In this document: piece after piece, positions 28,991-39,699 of the stretch
Layout: every line of letters starts with the position of its first letter
How positions within the stretch are numbered: position 1 is the stretch's first letter
Assembly: GCA_934045075.1 (NCBI GenBank)
Contig: OW203740.1
Span: 20,659,878 to 20,723,877 of the forward strand
Direction of reading: 5' to 3'
DNA: 64,000 nt
Origin: Yponomeuta sedellus
Taxonomy: Eukaryota > Arthropoda > Insecta > Lepidoptera > Yponomeutidae
The notes under the pieces: model-generated
Seen by the model: only the letters and a program-made list of their open reading frames with translations
Databases searched by the model: none
Told to the model about the DNA's origin: nothing
Made by a program: the position numbers and the translations under genes

Positions 28991-29214
28991 GATTCTCGCT
29001 CATACGAGTTGAAAGCGTAGACGCAAAATATTCGAAGGCTTAGACATCGTCGCATAAAAATAAGATAAGATAACTCAACAGAGTCATTAGACATTTATTT
29101 TCTCATTCGAGTTCAATCTAGCATGGCGGTCAGAATGCAGAATTTGGCTGTTGCTCCACTTTTTACGTAGAATTCCAAGTCATAAGACTTCTTTTTCTTC
29201 TTTTCGTGTCAGCG

Positions 29215-29480
29215 ATTCGACCAGTCTATATTTTTCCTGTCCAATAGTTGGCTACTGCAATTGCAGCAGCGTTGGCCTCTCTTAGGTCCTCCAGAGTGCA
29301 GGTGTGAGGGCACAATGGACATTGCAGCAGGTGCACCATGGATTGCGATGAGGCTCCACAATCACATTGCTCCTCCGTTGGTGCAATATAACCACACCTG
29401 CTTAGGTTTTATCTGCAGCGACCTACTTGGGTCCGGAGTCGTTTGAGTGACTGCCACGTAGGCAATTGCAGATCGGAACC
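29215..29480 (-). pseudogene. LINE 3' end with Cys-rich terminal motif
   Basis: The complement encodes RTQVGRC-like, then CDCGASSQSMVHLLQCPLC and CTLEDLREANAAAIAVANYW. This matches the C-x-C...H..C type C-terminus found in several insect non-LTR elements (Jockey/R1-like). A frameshift or stop separates the parts. The clade is inferred. Confidence 0.6.
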
Positions 29481-29626
29481 CGTTGGGAGCCACTCTTGGG
29501 GTCATAAGCCTTAAGAGTCGTATACGACTTATTTAGTAATGAAGTGAGAATTGGCTCCAAGGTCAAATTCTGGAAGGACTCGGAAAGCCCAAGACTGAGA
29601 TTTATTTATAGGCATGCATTAAAAAA

Positions 29627-29662
29627 GACCACCACTCAGCATTGGGTGGCTAATTTGAAGAA
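29627..29662 (+). repeat. LINE B 3' terminus
   Basis: CACTCAGCATTGGGTGGCTA followed by a GAAGAAG tail matches the end of LINE B (complement of 13505-13540). It is a very short 5'-truncated insertion. Confidence 0.6.
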
Positions 29663-29734
29663 GTAGTAGTATGAGTATAACATGAGCCCGAAAACCTATG
29701 CAAGTGATGATAATTACTTCAGCCAGATGTCGCT

Positions 29735-29815
29735 GGCTGTAAATAATACAGAGAATATTGTAAAGAGGTTCGAAATTTAGCTCAGTTGGGAGAGCGCTGG
29801 TATGGTTTAGCCAGA
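29735..29815 (+). repeat. SINE-alpha 5' fragment
   Basis: CAGCCAGATGTCGCTGGCTG, AATACAGAGAATATTGTAAA, GAGGTTCGAAATTT and an A-box-like TAGCTCAGTTGGGAGAGCGC match the 5' half of SINE-alpha in + orientation, with a small internal deletion. Confidence 0.6.
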
Positions 29816-29977
29816 CATCGCGGCCTTGAGTCTCTGTGTAGACGATACGTTTTTTATTTGTGTAATTACCTAAGTATTTCTAATGTTTATTTTCATAAGC
29901 ACACTTTTGTATGCGTAACGCCATCTGTTGGCGAACTGTGACAAAACAATAAAGCGTGACATCCCACGCGTCGGTAA

Positions 29978-30083
29978 TACGTCATACGTCATTACGTCAT
30001 ACTTTGCGCATACGTCAATACGTATGCGCAAAGGCCCTACTGGACCGACGCGTGGTCCAGTAGGGCCTTTGCGCATACGTATT
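29978..30083. repeat. Perfect palindrome next to TACGTCA repeats
   Basis: Two 30-bp perfectly complementary arms (30017-30046 and 30054-30083) surround a 7-nt GACGCGT loop. The left arm also pairs with the 13 bases at 30003-30015 around CAAT, making alternative hairpins. Four copies of TACGTCA (29978, 29985, 29993, 30011) precede it. TGACGTA-type sites resemble CREB/ATF sites; that role is speculative. Confidence 0.7.
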
Positions 30084-30209
30084 ATCGATTCCAGAAAATA
30101 ATCTGTGACCCCCACCGCGGCCATATTGGGCAGTCAGTCTGTTTTGCAGCCTCCTCTAACTGCCGCACCGACGACGCCCGCGGGGCATTAAAAATTAATT
30201 TGGAGTTTT

Positions 30210-30415
30210 TTTATTATACTATTTTTATTTTGAATGCACTAACCCGTGCTAAGGACAATTTTAAAAACCTATTTAGAGGCTAAAAATTCCACGTTTTTTT
30301 ATTGCTGTGAGGCAGTCCAACCATTACACCCGGCATGTGCAGAATTTTAAGCCTCTAAATAGGTTTGTAAAATTGTCCTCAGCACAGGTTAGTGCAACGA
30401 AAAGAATATAATCAT
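30210..30415. repeat. SINE-alpha tails in inverted arrangement
   Basis: The left half is a - oriented tail and 3' body (TATACTATTTTTATTTTGAA to GGCTAAAAATTCCAC). The right half is a + oriented 3' body and tail (AAGCCTCTAAATAGGTTTGT to CAGCACAGGTTAGTGCAACG). The central 60 bp lacks the tRNA-like part except CCCGGCATG. No target duplication could be fixed. Confidence 0.6.
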
Positions 30416-30759
30416 GCGCCCGACATTAACTTTCTGAGCGTTGTCCCTCTGTTTACCCAGACGATATTACTTCGATTCAATTTCGTTTCGAATACTCCCA
30501 AATGCCAGGGGTTTCGAGATTAGTTGTGAGTAAACAAAGACATATCGAGTTATATTGCTTTCAATTAAACACGTTATTTTGTTTCGATCGAATTGGATAC
30601 TAATTAGGCAGCGGGATTAATTAGTAAGACTGTAGGAGAGTCAGGTGTAAATGTTTTCTTTTAAATCAGTTGAGGTCTCTACACCCTACGGCAACGTGCA
30701 TAAAGGTCCAATGACGACTATTAAAGACAAACAGAAAAAATCCTGAGCACAGAAATTTA

Positions 30760-30905
30760 ATTTATATCCACGTGTTCATATTATATATAAGTATATGAAC
30801 ACGTGTATATAAATTATGGCAATAAGGCCGCCAATTGTATTGTATCTTTGTAATATTTTTTTTTTGTGTTTTTCCTGGTCTACAATAAAAAATATTCTTA
30901 TCTTA
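30760..30905 (+). repeat. Hairpin and repeat theta 3' end
   Basis: 30760-30815 folds with about 21-bp arms (ATTTATATCCACGTGTTCAT and complement, one mismatch, AT-rich loop). It is followed by GGCAATAAGGCCGCCAATTG and CTACAATAAAAAATATTC, a retroposon end shared with 36425-36540, 58125-58240, 61790-61890 and 62400-62485. Confidence 0.55.
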
Positions 30906-31544
30906 TCTTATGAATAACTTATTATAATAAATATAACTATTATAAACTGTTATTTTTTAGCCTCTAAATAGGTTTTTAAATATTATAAACTGTTTTATAC
31001 GGATTTTACTTGTTTATTAAATTTTTTTTCACATTTTTCCGACCTTTCAGCAATGTAAAAAAAACATTTAAGATCCAATTTTCTTATGATTCATACCTAC
31101 GAGGTGTCAATTTATACAGGCTTATTTTTTAATTGCCATTTCTTTAGATATTAATATTAGAAATTGTGTTAGACAACAGCTTTTGTCGTATGGCTTTCTT
31201 CTTAGGTTTAAATTTCTCGAAAAAACGAAGTATTTATAATTTATTGAAATCGCGCTTTGCGCACTTTATCAATATTGCACCCTTCAATATATTGTTATCC
31301 TACATAGAAGGATGCTCATTTTATTCTACACATACGATTTTAAGCATTAATTAATCAAACAGAGCCACTAAAATACAGAAAACCCACAAAAAGCCATTGC
31401 TTTTTTAAATTGATAATTGAATCAAAACGTTTCAAACGTCCTAGAATGAAAGTTGCTTTAAATTGACCAACGAGTATTAGGAATTGCGTATTTTAAAAAT
31501 AACCCGGTATAGAAATAGAATTAATAGACAAGTAGGTAGACTTG

Positions 31545-31725
31545 ATGGTGGAAGAGTTCCCGGGTTCGAACTGGCTGGGGACAAAAAAAAATCCAAAATA
31601 GGTCCTGGATGATTACATGTTTGTGATTTCGTTGTTTCTGGTTCCTACGACACAGGGTGTCCTTGTATGGGGTCTGGAGCAATGTATGTGCCTGTATGTA
31701 AATGTTATGTTGTTGGTATGTCGAT
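31545..31725 (+). repeat. SINE-delta, copy 3
   Basis: GTTCCCGGGTTCGAACTGGC (B box), GGGGACAAAAAAAAATCC, ACATGTTTGTGATTTCG, CGACACAGGGTGTCC and CAATGTATGTGCCTGTATGT match the family. It is the best 3' half in the window. Confidence 0.65.
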
Positions 31726-31994
31726 TAATAGAATGAATAATAGACAAGAAGGTAAACTTGCGAAGTGGCTCGTTTCTAATTACCTTCAAGAAGTTACGAA
31801 TTGCTTTGTCGAAGCGGAACCTAGTTACTCTGCCTAGGTAAGGTTGGTTACCTAGTCCCTAGATTAGTGACCAACTAAACAAATCACCGGTAAATCCATT
31901 CAGCCACTCTCTCTACGCCAGTTAAGCCCACTACTCTGAACCGCAATATTACGTTACGATTTTAGGATTTTTTTTCTGCAAAAAATATAGATTT

Positions 31995-32220
31995 TGAAAC
32001 GTTAAGCCGTTCGTGCAGGCTGACATGTAATGGCAGTCGTTGAGCCATATCAGAGGCCTTATGGGTGGCTTGATAACTTCTGACAGTAAGGCCCGCCACT
32101 GTCTTACAATCCTCCACCAACCGGACTTGGCCCCCGTGGTGGAGTATGGCCTAACCTTCCTGCGATGCAGGAAGAGACCCGGGCCCCAGCAGTGGGGACA
32201 CAAAAGGGTTGATAAGGATT
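31995..32220 (+). repeat. SINE-beta, 5'-truncated
   Basis: GAAACGTTAAGCCGTTCGTG to AAAAGGGTTGATAAGGA matches the body and tail; the 5S-like head is absent. Confidence 0.7.
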
Positions 32221-32275
32221 ACAAACTATATTGGCTTGAATTCCAGACATTAATGAATCAATGAAAATTAAAAAT

Positions 32276-32400
32276 GTTTTTATACGGATTTATGCTCGTT
32301 TATTACATTTTTACAATTTTCCAACGTTTCGGCACTTTTTCAGGTGTCGTGGTCTCGGATGACCGAGACCCACGACACAAATCCGTATAAAAACAGTTTT
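32276..32400. repeat. Small foldback repeat
   Basis: GTTTTTATACGGATTT at the left is complementary to AATCCGTATAAAAAC at the right, with CAACGTTTCGGCACTTTTTC and GGTCTCGGATGACCGAGACC inside. A related left end lies at 31000-31060. Confidence 0.6.
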
Positions 32401-33182
32401 AATTATGTCTAGTGCCCGTGTTAACCTTAAAAAATACTATTAATGAAAATTCTTTTTTGCACTCAAAACATAATTTGTACAAAGGCGAGCTTAATACTAG
32501 ATAGAATTTTCTTCCCGCTAACCCATGATTGCCATCTAAAAAAATCCTTTATGTTATAGTACCCCTTTTGGTACTAAGTGTACTTTACACATTAGTAGGA
32601 TGCATACGCTACATTGACATCCAGAGTAGAGGATCAGTCGTACGATGATTTATGTGGCGTCGGCGAGCCTACGGGAACGAGGAGGCTCGCTTGGAGCCAC
32701 TGATGATGATAAATCGACCTCACAAGAATGCCATATTGAACTCTGTACTGAGATTCAATGTTGTGACTAATACTGCTCGGAGATTCCTCTGAAATGCCTT
32801 TGTGCGACGTTATTAGAAGAGTTGAGGGCCAACCAAACTACGTATATTGTGATATTCGATGATATGGACAATAGGCAGAGAATATTGAAATATATATTTA
32901 TGTCAAAATAGTTACAAGAATTATGAATGCAAAATAATATTTATGAACTGCTATTCACCCTTATAGCCGAAAAACTTTTATAACGTACGCTTCAATGTTA
33001 ACAAAAACTATCAATTGTCCAGTTATTCTGCTGTTAAGAAAAGCCTGCCTGAAAAGAATATTTCTTTAATCGTATTTTTTTCTATGCATAATTTAACGTT
33101 TACTCGGGTTACAACAACAGCCGTCAGTTGCTGGACCGTCCCGTCACTACCACTAGTATATTTTTTTTATGTATAGTGTCAT

Positions 33183-33203
33183 GTATGTAAGTATTTATGT
33201 ATG

Positions 33204-33237
<34 letters not shown>

Positions 33238-33364
33238 TGTATGTATGTATGTATGTATGTATGTATGTATGTATGTATGTATGTATGTATGTATGTATGT
33301 ATGTATGTATGTATGTATGTATGTATGTATGTATGTATGTATGTATGTATGTATGTATGTATGT
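33183..33364. repeat. (ATGT)n microsatellite
   Basis: A pure run occupies about 33209-33364, with imperfect units before it. Long MYVC-type open frames across it are artefacts of the repeat. Confidence 0.95.
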
Positions 33365-33512
33365 TATTCAGGTTGATGCGTTAAATGCGTAGAGGGAGTA
33401 AAACTATAGAGCAAGCCACAGCGCACACATACAAGTTTTAAATGAAACAAACTTCGTAGCGATCATGGGTGAGAAAGAGATAGAATAAACAGCAAAAGTG
33501 TAACTACTTTTT

Positions 33513-33560
33513 TTGTTTGCCCCCAGTGTCAAGTTGACGTTTCTGGGGGCAAACAAGCGA
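33513..33560. repeat. Hairpin upstream of THAP exon 1
   Basis: TTTGCCCCCAG and CTGGGGGCAAA form a stem, about 14 bp with flanking bases, around a ~16-nt loop. It lies about 110 bp before the THAP start codon. Its role is unknown. Confidence 0.5.
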
Positions 33561-33665
33561 CAAGATTTTGAAAATGTAATCATATTTAACGCTAGGCTAG
33601 CCGTTTCGAAGAGCAACCGTGTATTTGTGAAATGATATATTAAAAGTGACCTAAATAGAGAAAGT

Positions 33666-35365
33666 ATGGTGAATTGTAGTGTACTCGTATGCAGAAATCG
33701 TCAAGAAAGAGCTTTGGGGGAAGTTTCCTTTCATAGGTAAGTAATGATTGTGTTTCAATTAGTGTTAAGCCCAAAGTTGCCTTATGTTGAGTATTTTATT
33801 TAAGTTTCAACTAGTAGCCTTGCAACTAGTCCGTAAGAAAAGCAATTTAATAGAATTTACTTTCCTAACCTAAAAAACCGAAGAGTAAAAAAATGTTGCC
33901 ATCCGTTTATGTCGAAAATCCCGATCATTACGTGATGACCGTGTTGGCAGACGTTTTGAATAAGCGATCGTACGATGGGTAAATAAAAAGTAGTATTCCT
34001 TAAGAAGGCTGCTAAAAAAACAGTACGTTTTCAAATCCTTTGTTTTATTACTTTAAAGTAAACAATCGATTAAACATAAACACACAATTTTTAGGTTTTT
34101 ATTTATCCCCGTAAAGGGTTTTACTGTAATGTTAATATTATTTAACATTTCTCTTGTTGGAGAAAAATCCATGCAACACCCATAGCGCTTAATATGTTGT
34201 TTTGCCAAAAGTATGCCGTTTACAGTTTCATTGCTCAGCCTATTTGGGATGTTTGTTTTAATAAGATTGACTGAACTGAAGCAGCGTTCATAATCTGCGT
34301 CACAAATACGAGTAACCGGTAACGTCTAACATTAGTTACATTTACCTTAAGGGTTGGTACTTAGTAAGTAAAAGAATAAATAGTGACGTGCTATGTTGGT
34401 ATTAGTACTTTGGTTGAATGAAATCTAAAAAAAGTCGTATGTTTACGTACGATTTCTGCCCCTGAATCGTACATGCAAAATAAATGTAAAACATCGTATG
34501 AATACGATTTAAATTGTATATCTGGCAACGCTGCGTGATCATTACTTAACTCGAAGTCCCAGACTTCGACTGCTTGTCCTTGTACAGATATTAAGTTTTA
34601 AACGTAATCAAAATATATTATGAATCTTTAATACTTAATGTATCGTTATTAAAAATCAATGTACCTAAAACTATAACCCTGGCTTGGCCCCTGTGGTCTA
34701 CTATGGACTAACCTTCCTGCGATGCAGGAAGAGACCCGTGCCCCAGGGATAAGGACATACAAGGGTTGATATCGAAATCTATAATCAAAACAATAGACAC
34801 AGAAACGTTACGGCTACAGCATTGAATTATCAAATATAATATCCTGATGCTTTGTTAGATAGCTGCATCGCCTTCCTATGTGGCTTGTTGCCCATATCAT
34901 TTTTCAGCATTCATTCCACTCAGCAGAAAATGTTTCAGCTCGAATTTATCGCAAAAACCCTTTCGGTCAAGTCTTTTTGTACATTCTGCAGCAAGCAATG
35001 TGCCCTTGAATTCAGTATAGAATTCAAATTTGAATTTGTATCAATGAATCTCGTACAATACCGTCTAGCCGCGATTGTTTATTAGGTAAATCGTAATTAC
35101 CTTATCTAATAAATAATCGACCCGTTCAATATACAACTATGTATGAGTATCGCGAATAATAAGGAATACTAAAGTTATTACTTATTATATTTTAATGTAT
35201 TACAATATTTATTAATATTAGCAATGTTTCTATTTCAGATTTCTTCAAAATAGTCCTGTTCTGGAAAAATGGGTGCTAGCATTTAGAAGAGAGAACTGGT
35301 CACCTACATCAAATGCTCGAATATGCTGTCTACATTTCGACAAAAAGTACATTTTGGTGGTCTGA
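33666..35365 (+). CDS. THAP zinc-finger protein, two exons (gene or remnant)
   Basis: Exon 1 is 33666-33736: ATG with A at -3 and G at +4, ending AG before the consensus donor GTAAGT (33737-33742). Exon 2 starts at 35239 after the acceptor TATTTCAG and runs to TGA at 35363-35365. The two spare bases of exon 1 plus the first of exon 2 make one Arg codon, so the phase is exact. The product begins MVNCSVLVCRNR and contains GEVSFHR, PVLEKWVLAFRRENWSP and ARICCLHF. The zinc ligands C4, C9, C53 and H56 fit the THAP pattern C-x4-C-x43-C-x2-H, and the conserved Trp and the Phe after His are present. THAP domains are sequence-specific DNA-binding modules, often derived from or found in P-element-type transposases. 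Only 65 codons are read and the C-terminal AVPTIF-type segment is missing. Either further exons are used or the gene is decayed. The 1.5-kb intron holds an antisense hAT remnant and a SINE. Confidence 0.72.
34053..34325 (-). pseudogene. hAT-type transposase C-terminal remnant
   Basis: An open - strand frame without an ATG reads PVTRICDADYERCFSSVNLI, KTNIPNRLSNETVNGILL and MDFSPTREMLNNI before a TAA at 34055-34053. The E-R-x-F-S-x(4)-IKT-x(3)-NRL pattern is the dimerisation region of hAT transposases. A TAG lies just upstream and the rest of the protein is absent. It sits antisense in the intron of the THAP gene. Confidence 0.65.
34676..34775 (+). repeat. SINE-beta tail
   Basis: CTTGGCCCCTGTGGTCTACT, CCTAACCTTCCTGCGATGCA and GGACATACAAGGGTTGATAT match the 3' 100 bp. 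It lies in the THAP intron. Confidence 0.7.
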
Positions 35366-35533
35366 GGTAGTCTTCGAAATAATTTTTATATGGTGAATTT
35401 TTACATGAAAAAAAACGTATTAATAAAACAGTTTATGATTGTATTCCATTGGTGGTTCTAGATAGCGTCCTTAAGCGCCTTAAATTGTAAAATTTAAACG
35501 TGTAAAATAAAACGTCTTTTTAATTATACAAAA

Positions 35534-35580
35534 TGACAATTGTTTATAAAACGTTTGCTACGTTTTACAAACAATTGTCA
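35534..35580. repeat. Short imperfect hairpin
   Basis: TGACAATTGTTTATAAAACG pairs with CGTTTTACAAACAATTGTCA (about 20 bp, one or two mismatches, loop TTTGCTA). It lies about 170 bp after the THAP stop. Confidence 0.55.
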
Positions 35581-35599
35581 GACATGTTGTATGATTAAT

Positions 35600-36420
35600 A
35601 AAATTCAAAACTAAATCTGCATTTTTATTCATGGACTATGAACGACTGAAATATTTTACCCCACATTATGGCAATTCACTTTTATTGTGGCAACATTCAC
35701 GCACACAAACAAATAATATTCACCGACGTAAAATCGGTTACACTGTGCCTTGATCTATAGTTCTACTCTATCTACGGTTAAATGCTTTATAGCTTAGATT
35801 CAAATGCAGAACTAACAACAAAAAGTTATTGGACTTTTTAAATAGGTCTTAAGTTAATATCTTATTATTGGATAATAAGGGGGCTAACAAAATTATAAAG
35901 CTTCCATTTTATACAACATTTCACGAATATGAAAACGCTGTCAACCATGATGTTCTATGATTGCATGAGCCTTAACGTCACATAGCTCAAATTACGAAAA
36001 AAAACATCAGGCCGGAGCGTGAACGATATTTACAAACGTAGTGACGTAACAAACATAGAGAAGAAAATTCTCGGCGTTTCAAGTCGAATAGATTTTTAAT
36101 ATGTGCAACTAAGTACAACGAATTTCTACTTTAATGTATTTTATATACTTATAATGTAATAAGGTATGCGAGATAACTCTATATTACACACAGGCAACGG
36201 GCATATACTTAGGCTCGTTAGGCCAGTTGCTATAAGAAATAATAATATTTTTTAATCATGTTAGATGTGAATTAAATAGCGTATTATATACATATAATAA
36301 CGTATTATATACATATCTGTGTAATTTCCTTTTTTATGTACAATAAAGTGTTCTCTATCTATCTATATATCTAATTGCAATTAGTGATTCTAAGAACGGT
36401 TTTCGTTATCAGACTATGAA
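35600..36420. other. Intergenic, no recognised feature
   Basis: AT-rich. An AATAAAG with CTATCTATCTAT near 36340-36370 may be a worn retroposon end. Confidence 0.35.
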
Positions 36421-36424
36421 CATT

Positions 36425-36805
36425 ATTATTATTATTATTAATACGTTTATTGCACATAAGTAAAAAATACAATGGCAATGTGGCGGACTTAATGCTATAA
36501 GCATTTTCTACCAGTCAACCACATTCCCAATACCCGTTAAATAAATTACCGCCGCCAATAGTGTATTTTTTTTACGTAGCCTCTATGTTTGTGTCCCGCT
36601 GCTGGGCAAAGGCCTCCCCCAATTCAGTCCAGAGTTTTCTGTCCTGGGCCACCTCAGACCACTCCGGCAGGTGGTGGTCGAGATCATCTCGTGTAACATT
36701 ACTCAGATAAAAAAAAATGTTGTAATTCAATTTTCCTTGCTGTGCAATCTCGATGTTTCTAAGAGTGCTGATATAGATACGTCCAAGCAGGTGTATAGCG
36801 GCCAT
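36425..36805 (-). pseudogene. Repeat theta and LINE C-terminal tail
   Basis: 36575-36700 encodes on the - strand RDDLDHHLPEWSEVAQDRKL, WTELGEAFAQQRDTNIEAT and a stop, a common non-LTR ORF terminus. A worse copy is at 38972-39110. To the left (36425-36540) is a repeat-theta-like end (TTATTGCACATAAGTAAAAA, AATGCTATAAGCATTTTCTA). Confidence 0.6.
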
Positions 36806-36829
36806 TTAACCGTACTGTTTAAATACGCC

Positions 36830-37450
36830 TGACCTCTACTAACAATCAACACTAACGAAACCACAAACTAAATCAAGACATCTAATCGCAGCCAAGCCCT
36901 TGTCTGCGTATCTGTGGTGGTATCTACAGATTTGAACCAATTATGTATGTGGAGCAAACAGAACAATCACAATAAATTCGCACAATTACCGCAGTCGATG
37001 CCACGGCAGGCCGACCAGCCATCGCATCACAGACCGATGGAATAAGCATACCTGCTCAATGTCTTCCTGTAGTGACATAAATGTATACTGGTCGTGGGTT
37101 GTTCTGCTAATGCATTGTAGTACAATGACCACGGCATGAACAGGGCGATTTAATCTCGTTGCTGCACCAAGTCGAGGCATACATACATCAAACTGTTAAG
37201 GCGTCAGAGGTCTTTCTCTACATACAATACGATTAAAATCAGTTAATGATTCGGCTTTTCTCGTTTTGAGCTACAAAGGAGGTTTTGTTGCTCATATCGT
37301 TCTAGTATTGTATTGAATAAGGCAACGAGTAGTATTAATTAAAGGTCATATCTGTAAATTGATTACTCTATGTGAGAGATGAGGGATTCACGACTAAGAC
37401 CGAGGTTGGCAGAGTTTAATCATACTGTACCTTAATTAAGTATTTCAAAT
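36830..37450. other. Intergenic, no recognised feature
   Basis: No gene or repeat recognised. Confidence 0.35.
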
Positions 37451-37599
37451 CAGAGTGAAACCTGGTCGGACTCTTCCGACAAAGATTAAGAAAGTGAATC
37501 CGGAATTAAGTTAAGATCAAATAGCTGATTGCCAGGATTGCCATTTATATAATTTTTGTGGACAGCTCTGCAAATGTCATACGAAACGTTTTCAGTCTT

Positions 37600-37830
37600 A
37601 CCACAGACAGAGCTTATCCGTGGACAGAGATGGGTAGTGGGTTTTAGCCATTTTTTCCTGATTTATTTAGATTTAAACCCGGGCTTAAACCACAATCTAT
37701 TTGCTTATCCCCGGACCGTGGATAAGCAAATGGTGATAGACACTCCAATGTCGGGCGGCTATCCCGACACTTATTCGCAAGGTATGGATAGGGGTCCCCA
37801 CACTCGGTTCGAGGATATTTTCACAAATCA
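37600..37830. repeat. Unclassified region with hairpin
   Basis: ATTTGCTTATCC and GGATAAGCAAAT (37699-37731) form a 12-bp stem. Surrounding GTCGGGCGGCTATCCCGACA is also self-complementary. No protein homology was recognised in the overlapping open frames. Confidence 0.35.
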
Positions 37831-38209
37831 TAGTGTTAGCTACAGGTGAACTGTACACTGAAGAGAAACTAAGGAAAACGCTAATAATAGATTTAATGGA
37901 AAATGTAGGCAATGAAACGGTATGTAACAGTGTGGTTGACAAATATGACAGTAAAAACGTAGAATAGTAAAAAGAAGGTGAAACTGTCCGCAACACATAG
38001 CATAGAAAATCGACACCACTAACAATATCGACGACTCTTGCCTTGGTAGTCAATCGTTTTACCGCCAGATCAGAGAGACAGTCAATCATTTCAAATTTAC
38101 CTTCACATTTACCAATTGAATACTAAACTTTAATAAGTTTCAATGATTGGCTATATTTAGGTAGGTACATATAGTTCTTGCAGCACTAAACAGCACTGAA
38201 TTAGACCGG

Positions 38210-38527
38210 ATGAACCTGGCCCGGATCGGAGTTTCTCTGAAGGATATGATTTGTAACGAATGCATCCGACAGAGAACCAAAGTTAACGACATTGCTCAGA
38301 GAATTAGCGAGCTGAAGTAGCAGTGGGCTGGCCATATCTCGCGAAGAACCGACAACCATTGGAGTAAACGAGTTCTTGAGTGGAGGCCGCGACTCGCCAA
38401 ACGCCCTCCGACCAGGTGGGATGACGTTCTGCGAAAAACTGCTGGCAGATGCTGGATGCAGCAAGCTGAAGATAGGGCGCTATGGCGCTCATTAAGGGAG
38501 GGCTATGTCCAGCAGTGGACTACATAG
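38210..38527 (+). pseudogene. LINE ORF C-terminus (partner of SINE-eta)
   Basis: A frame of 105 codons with one in-frame TAG (38318-38320): LARIGVSLKDMICNECIRQR, TKVNDIAQRISELK, QWAGHISRRTDNHWSKRVLE, PPTRWDDVL, and a terminal WRSLREGYVQQWTT before TAG. The tail GAAGGAGGAGAAGGAG follows. The last ~55 bases are shared with SINE-eta ends. It belongs to the same broad RTE-like group as LINE B. Confidence 0.78.
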
Positions 38528-38529
38528 CC

Positions 38530-38970
38530 TGAAGGAGGAGAAGGAGAACCTGGTCCAGCATGTGCGAGGTATGGACACAATAATCCCTTTCAGATATTGT
38601 ATGGAATCAGGCGTTACTTTGTTACATTATAATGCTGTTATGGAAACTCGTTATAGCATTAAAATGTGAAAATTACTTTCTTAAATTCCGCCAAAAATAC
38701 CACAAGCACCATGCGGTTAGTTAATGCAGCGCCCCCCCCCTCCCACTTTTTCAAGCAGAAGCAAGACACGAACACACCACCACCGACACCAATACTTGTG
38801 TGAGAAAATACGCGACGCGTCTCGCCTCTAACTCGAGGCATCCTCAGGCTCACAAGTGTAAAAAAGAGAGAAACAAACCGGTCCACAAGAGATTAAGCTG
38901 AGTCCCACTGCGTTTTGTGTTTAAACAGCTGTAATAATTGACTTTAAATAGCGACCTAAGCTAGGTTTTT
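38530..38970. other. Intergenic, no recognised feature
   Basis: It contains a C run at 38735-38743 and an AATACTTGTGTGAGAAAATA stretch. No gene recognised. Confidence 0.35.
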
Positions 38971-38971
38971 T

Positions 38972-39110
38972 TTGTACGTATCCTCTATGTTTGTGTCCCA
39001 CTGCTGGGAAAGGGCTCCCCAATCAGTCCAGATTTTTCTGTCCTGAGCCACCGCAGACCACTCTGGCAGATGGTGGTCGAGACCATCATTCCACCGTCTT
39101 CTAGGCTAGC
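38972..39110 (-). pseudogene. LINE C-terminal tail, second copy
   Basis: The complement reads DGLDHHLPEWSAVAQDRKIW then a frameshifted QQWDTNIED, parallel to 36575-36700. Confidence 0.6.
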
Positions 39111-39452
39111 CTCGATTTCGATTAAGCTAAGTTAAGGTACATAAATCAAAATTGTAATATCCCCTGCGGATGAACACAATTTGTAAATAATATTATTATT
39201 ATTAAATTATCTCATGAGTTTATAAGCAAACTTAACTATAAACTAGTGTAAACTATAATTTATACATTAAGTTCTCAAGCAACTTTATACAAACGATGCA
39301 TGTTGTGACTGCCTGTAAGTGAGGTAAAACTTAGTCTATTTCTAGATATGATCTATTGTAAATATCCTAATAAATAAAATAAAATAAATATTCACTACCC
39401 TTGTTCCGGTCGTGTAACATTAATTTGAAACGAGAGACAATAAACATTTTGA

Positions 39453-39690
39453 CGGCCTCGGTGGCGCAGGGGTTTGGCTCGCTGACTGTAAACCCGAAGG
39501 TCTTGGGTTCGATCCCCGGCCGGGACAAACAAGGAAACGAACTTTTCTAGTTTGTCTCGGGTCTTGGATGTTATCTATGTATTTATTGTATTAAATCTAT
39601 CATCGAGTTAGCACCTATAACACAAGTCATTTAGTTGTACTTAGTATAGGGCTAACGAGATCTGTGTAATATGTCCATGAATATATATTA
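39453..39690 (+). repeat. SINE-zeta, full length
   Basis: A tRNA-like head (CTCGGTGGCGCAGGGGTTTG, TTGGGTTCGATCCCCGGCCG) is followed by GTCTCGGGTCTTGGATGTTA, ATCATCGAGTTAGCACCTAT, ATAGGGCTAACGAGATCTGT and the end TAATATGTCCATGAATATAT. It is the reference copy in this window. Confidence 0.75.
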
Positions 39691-39699
39691 TTATTATTT

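Noticed and set aside
37556..37849. 97-codon + frame
   Set aside because: No recognised domain; it overlaps hairpin-forming repeat sequence.
39453..39530. tRNA gene candidate at SINE-zeta head
   Set aside because: It is followed by a conserved SINE body repeated at 26607-26815; it is not a free-standing tRNA.
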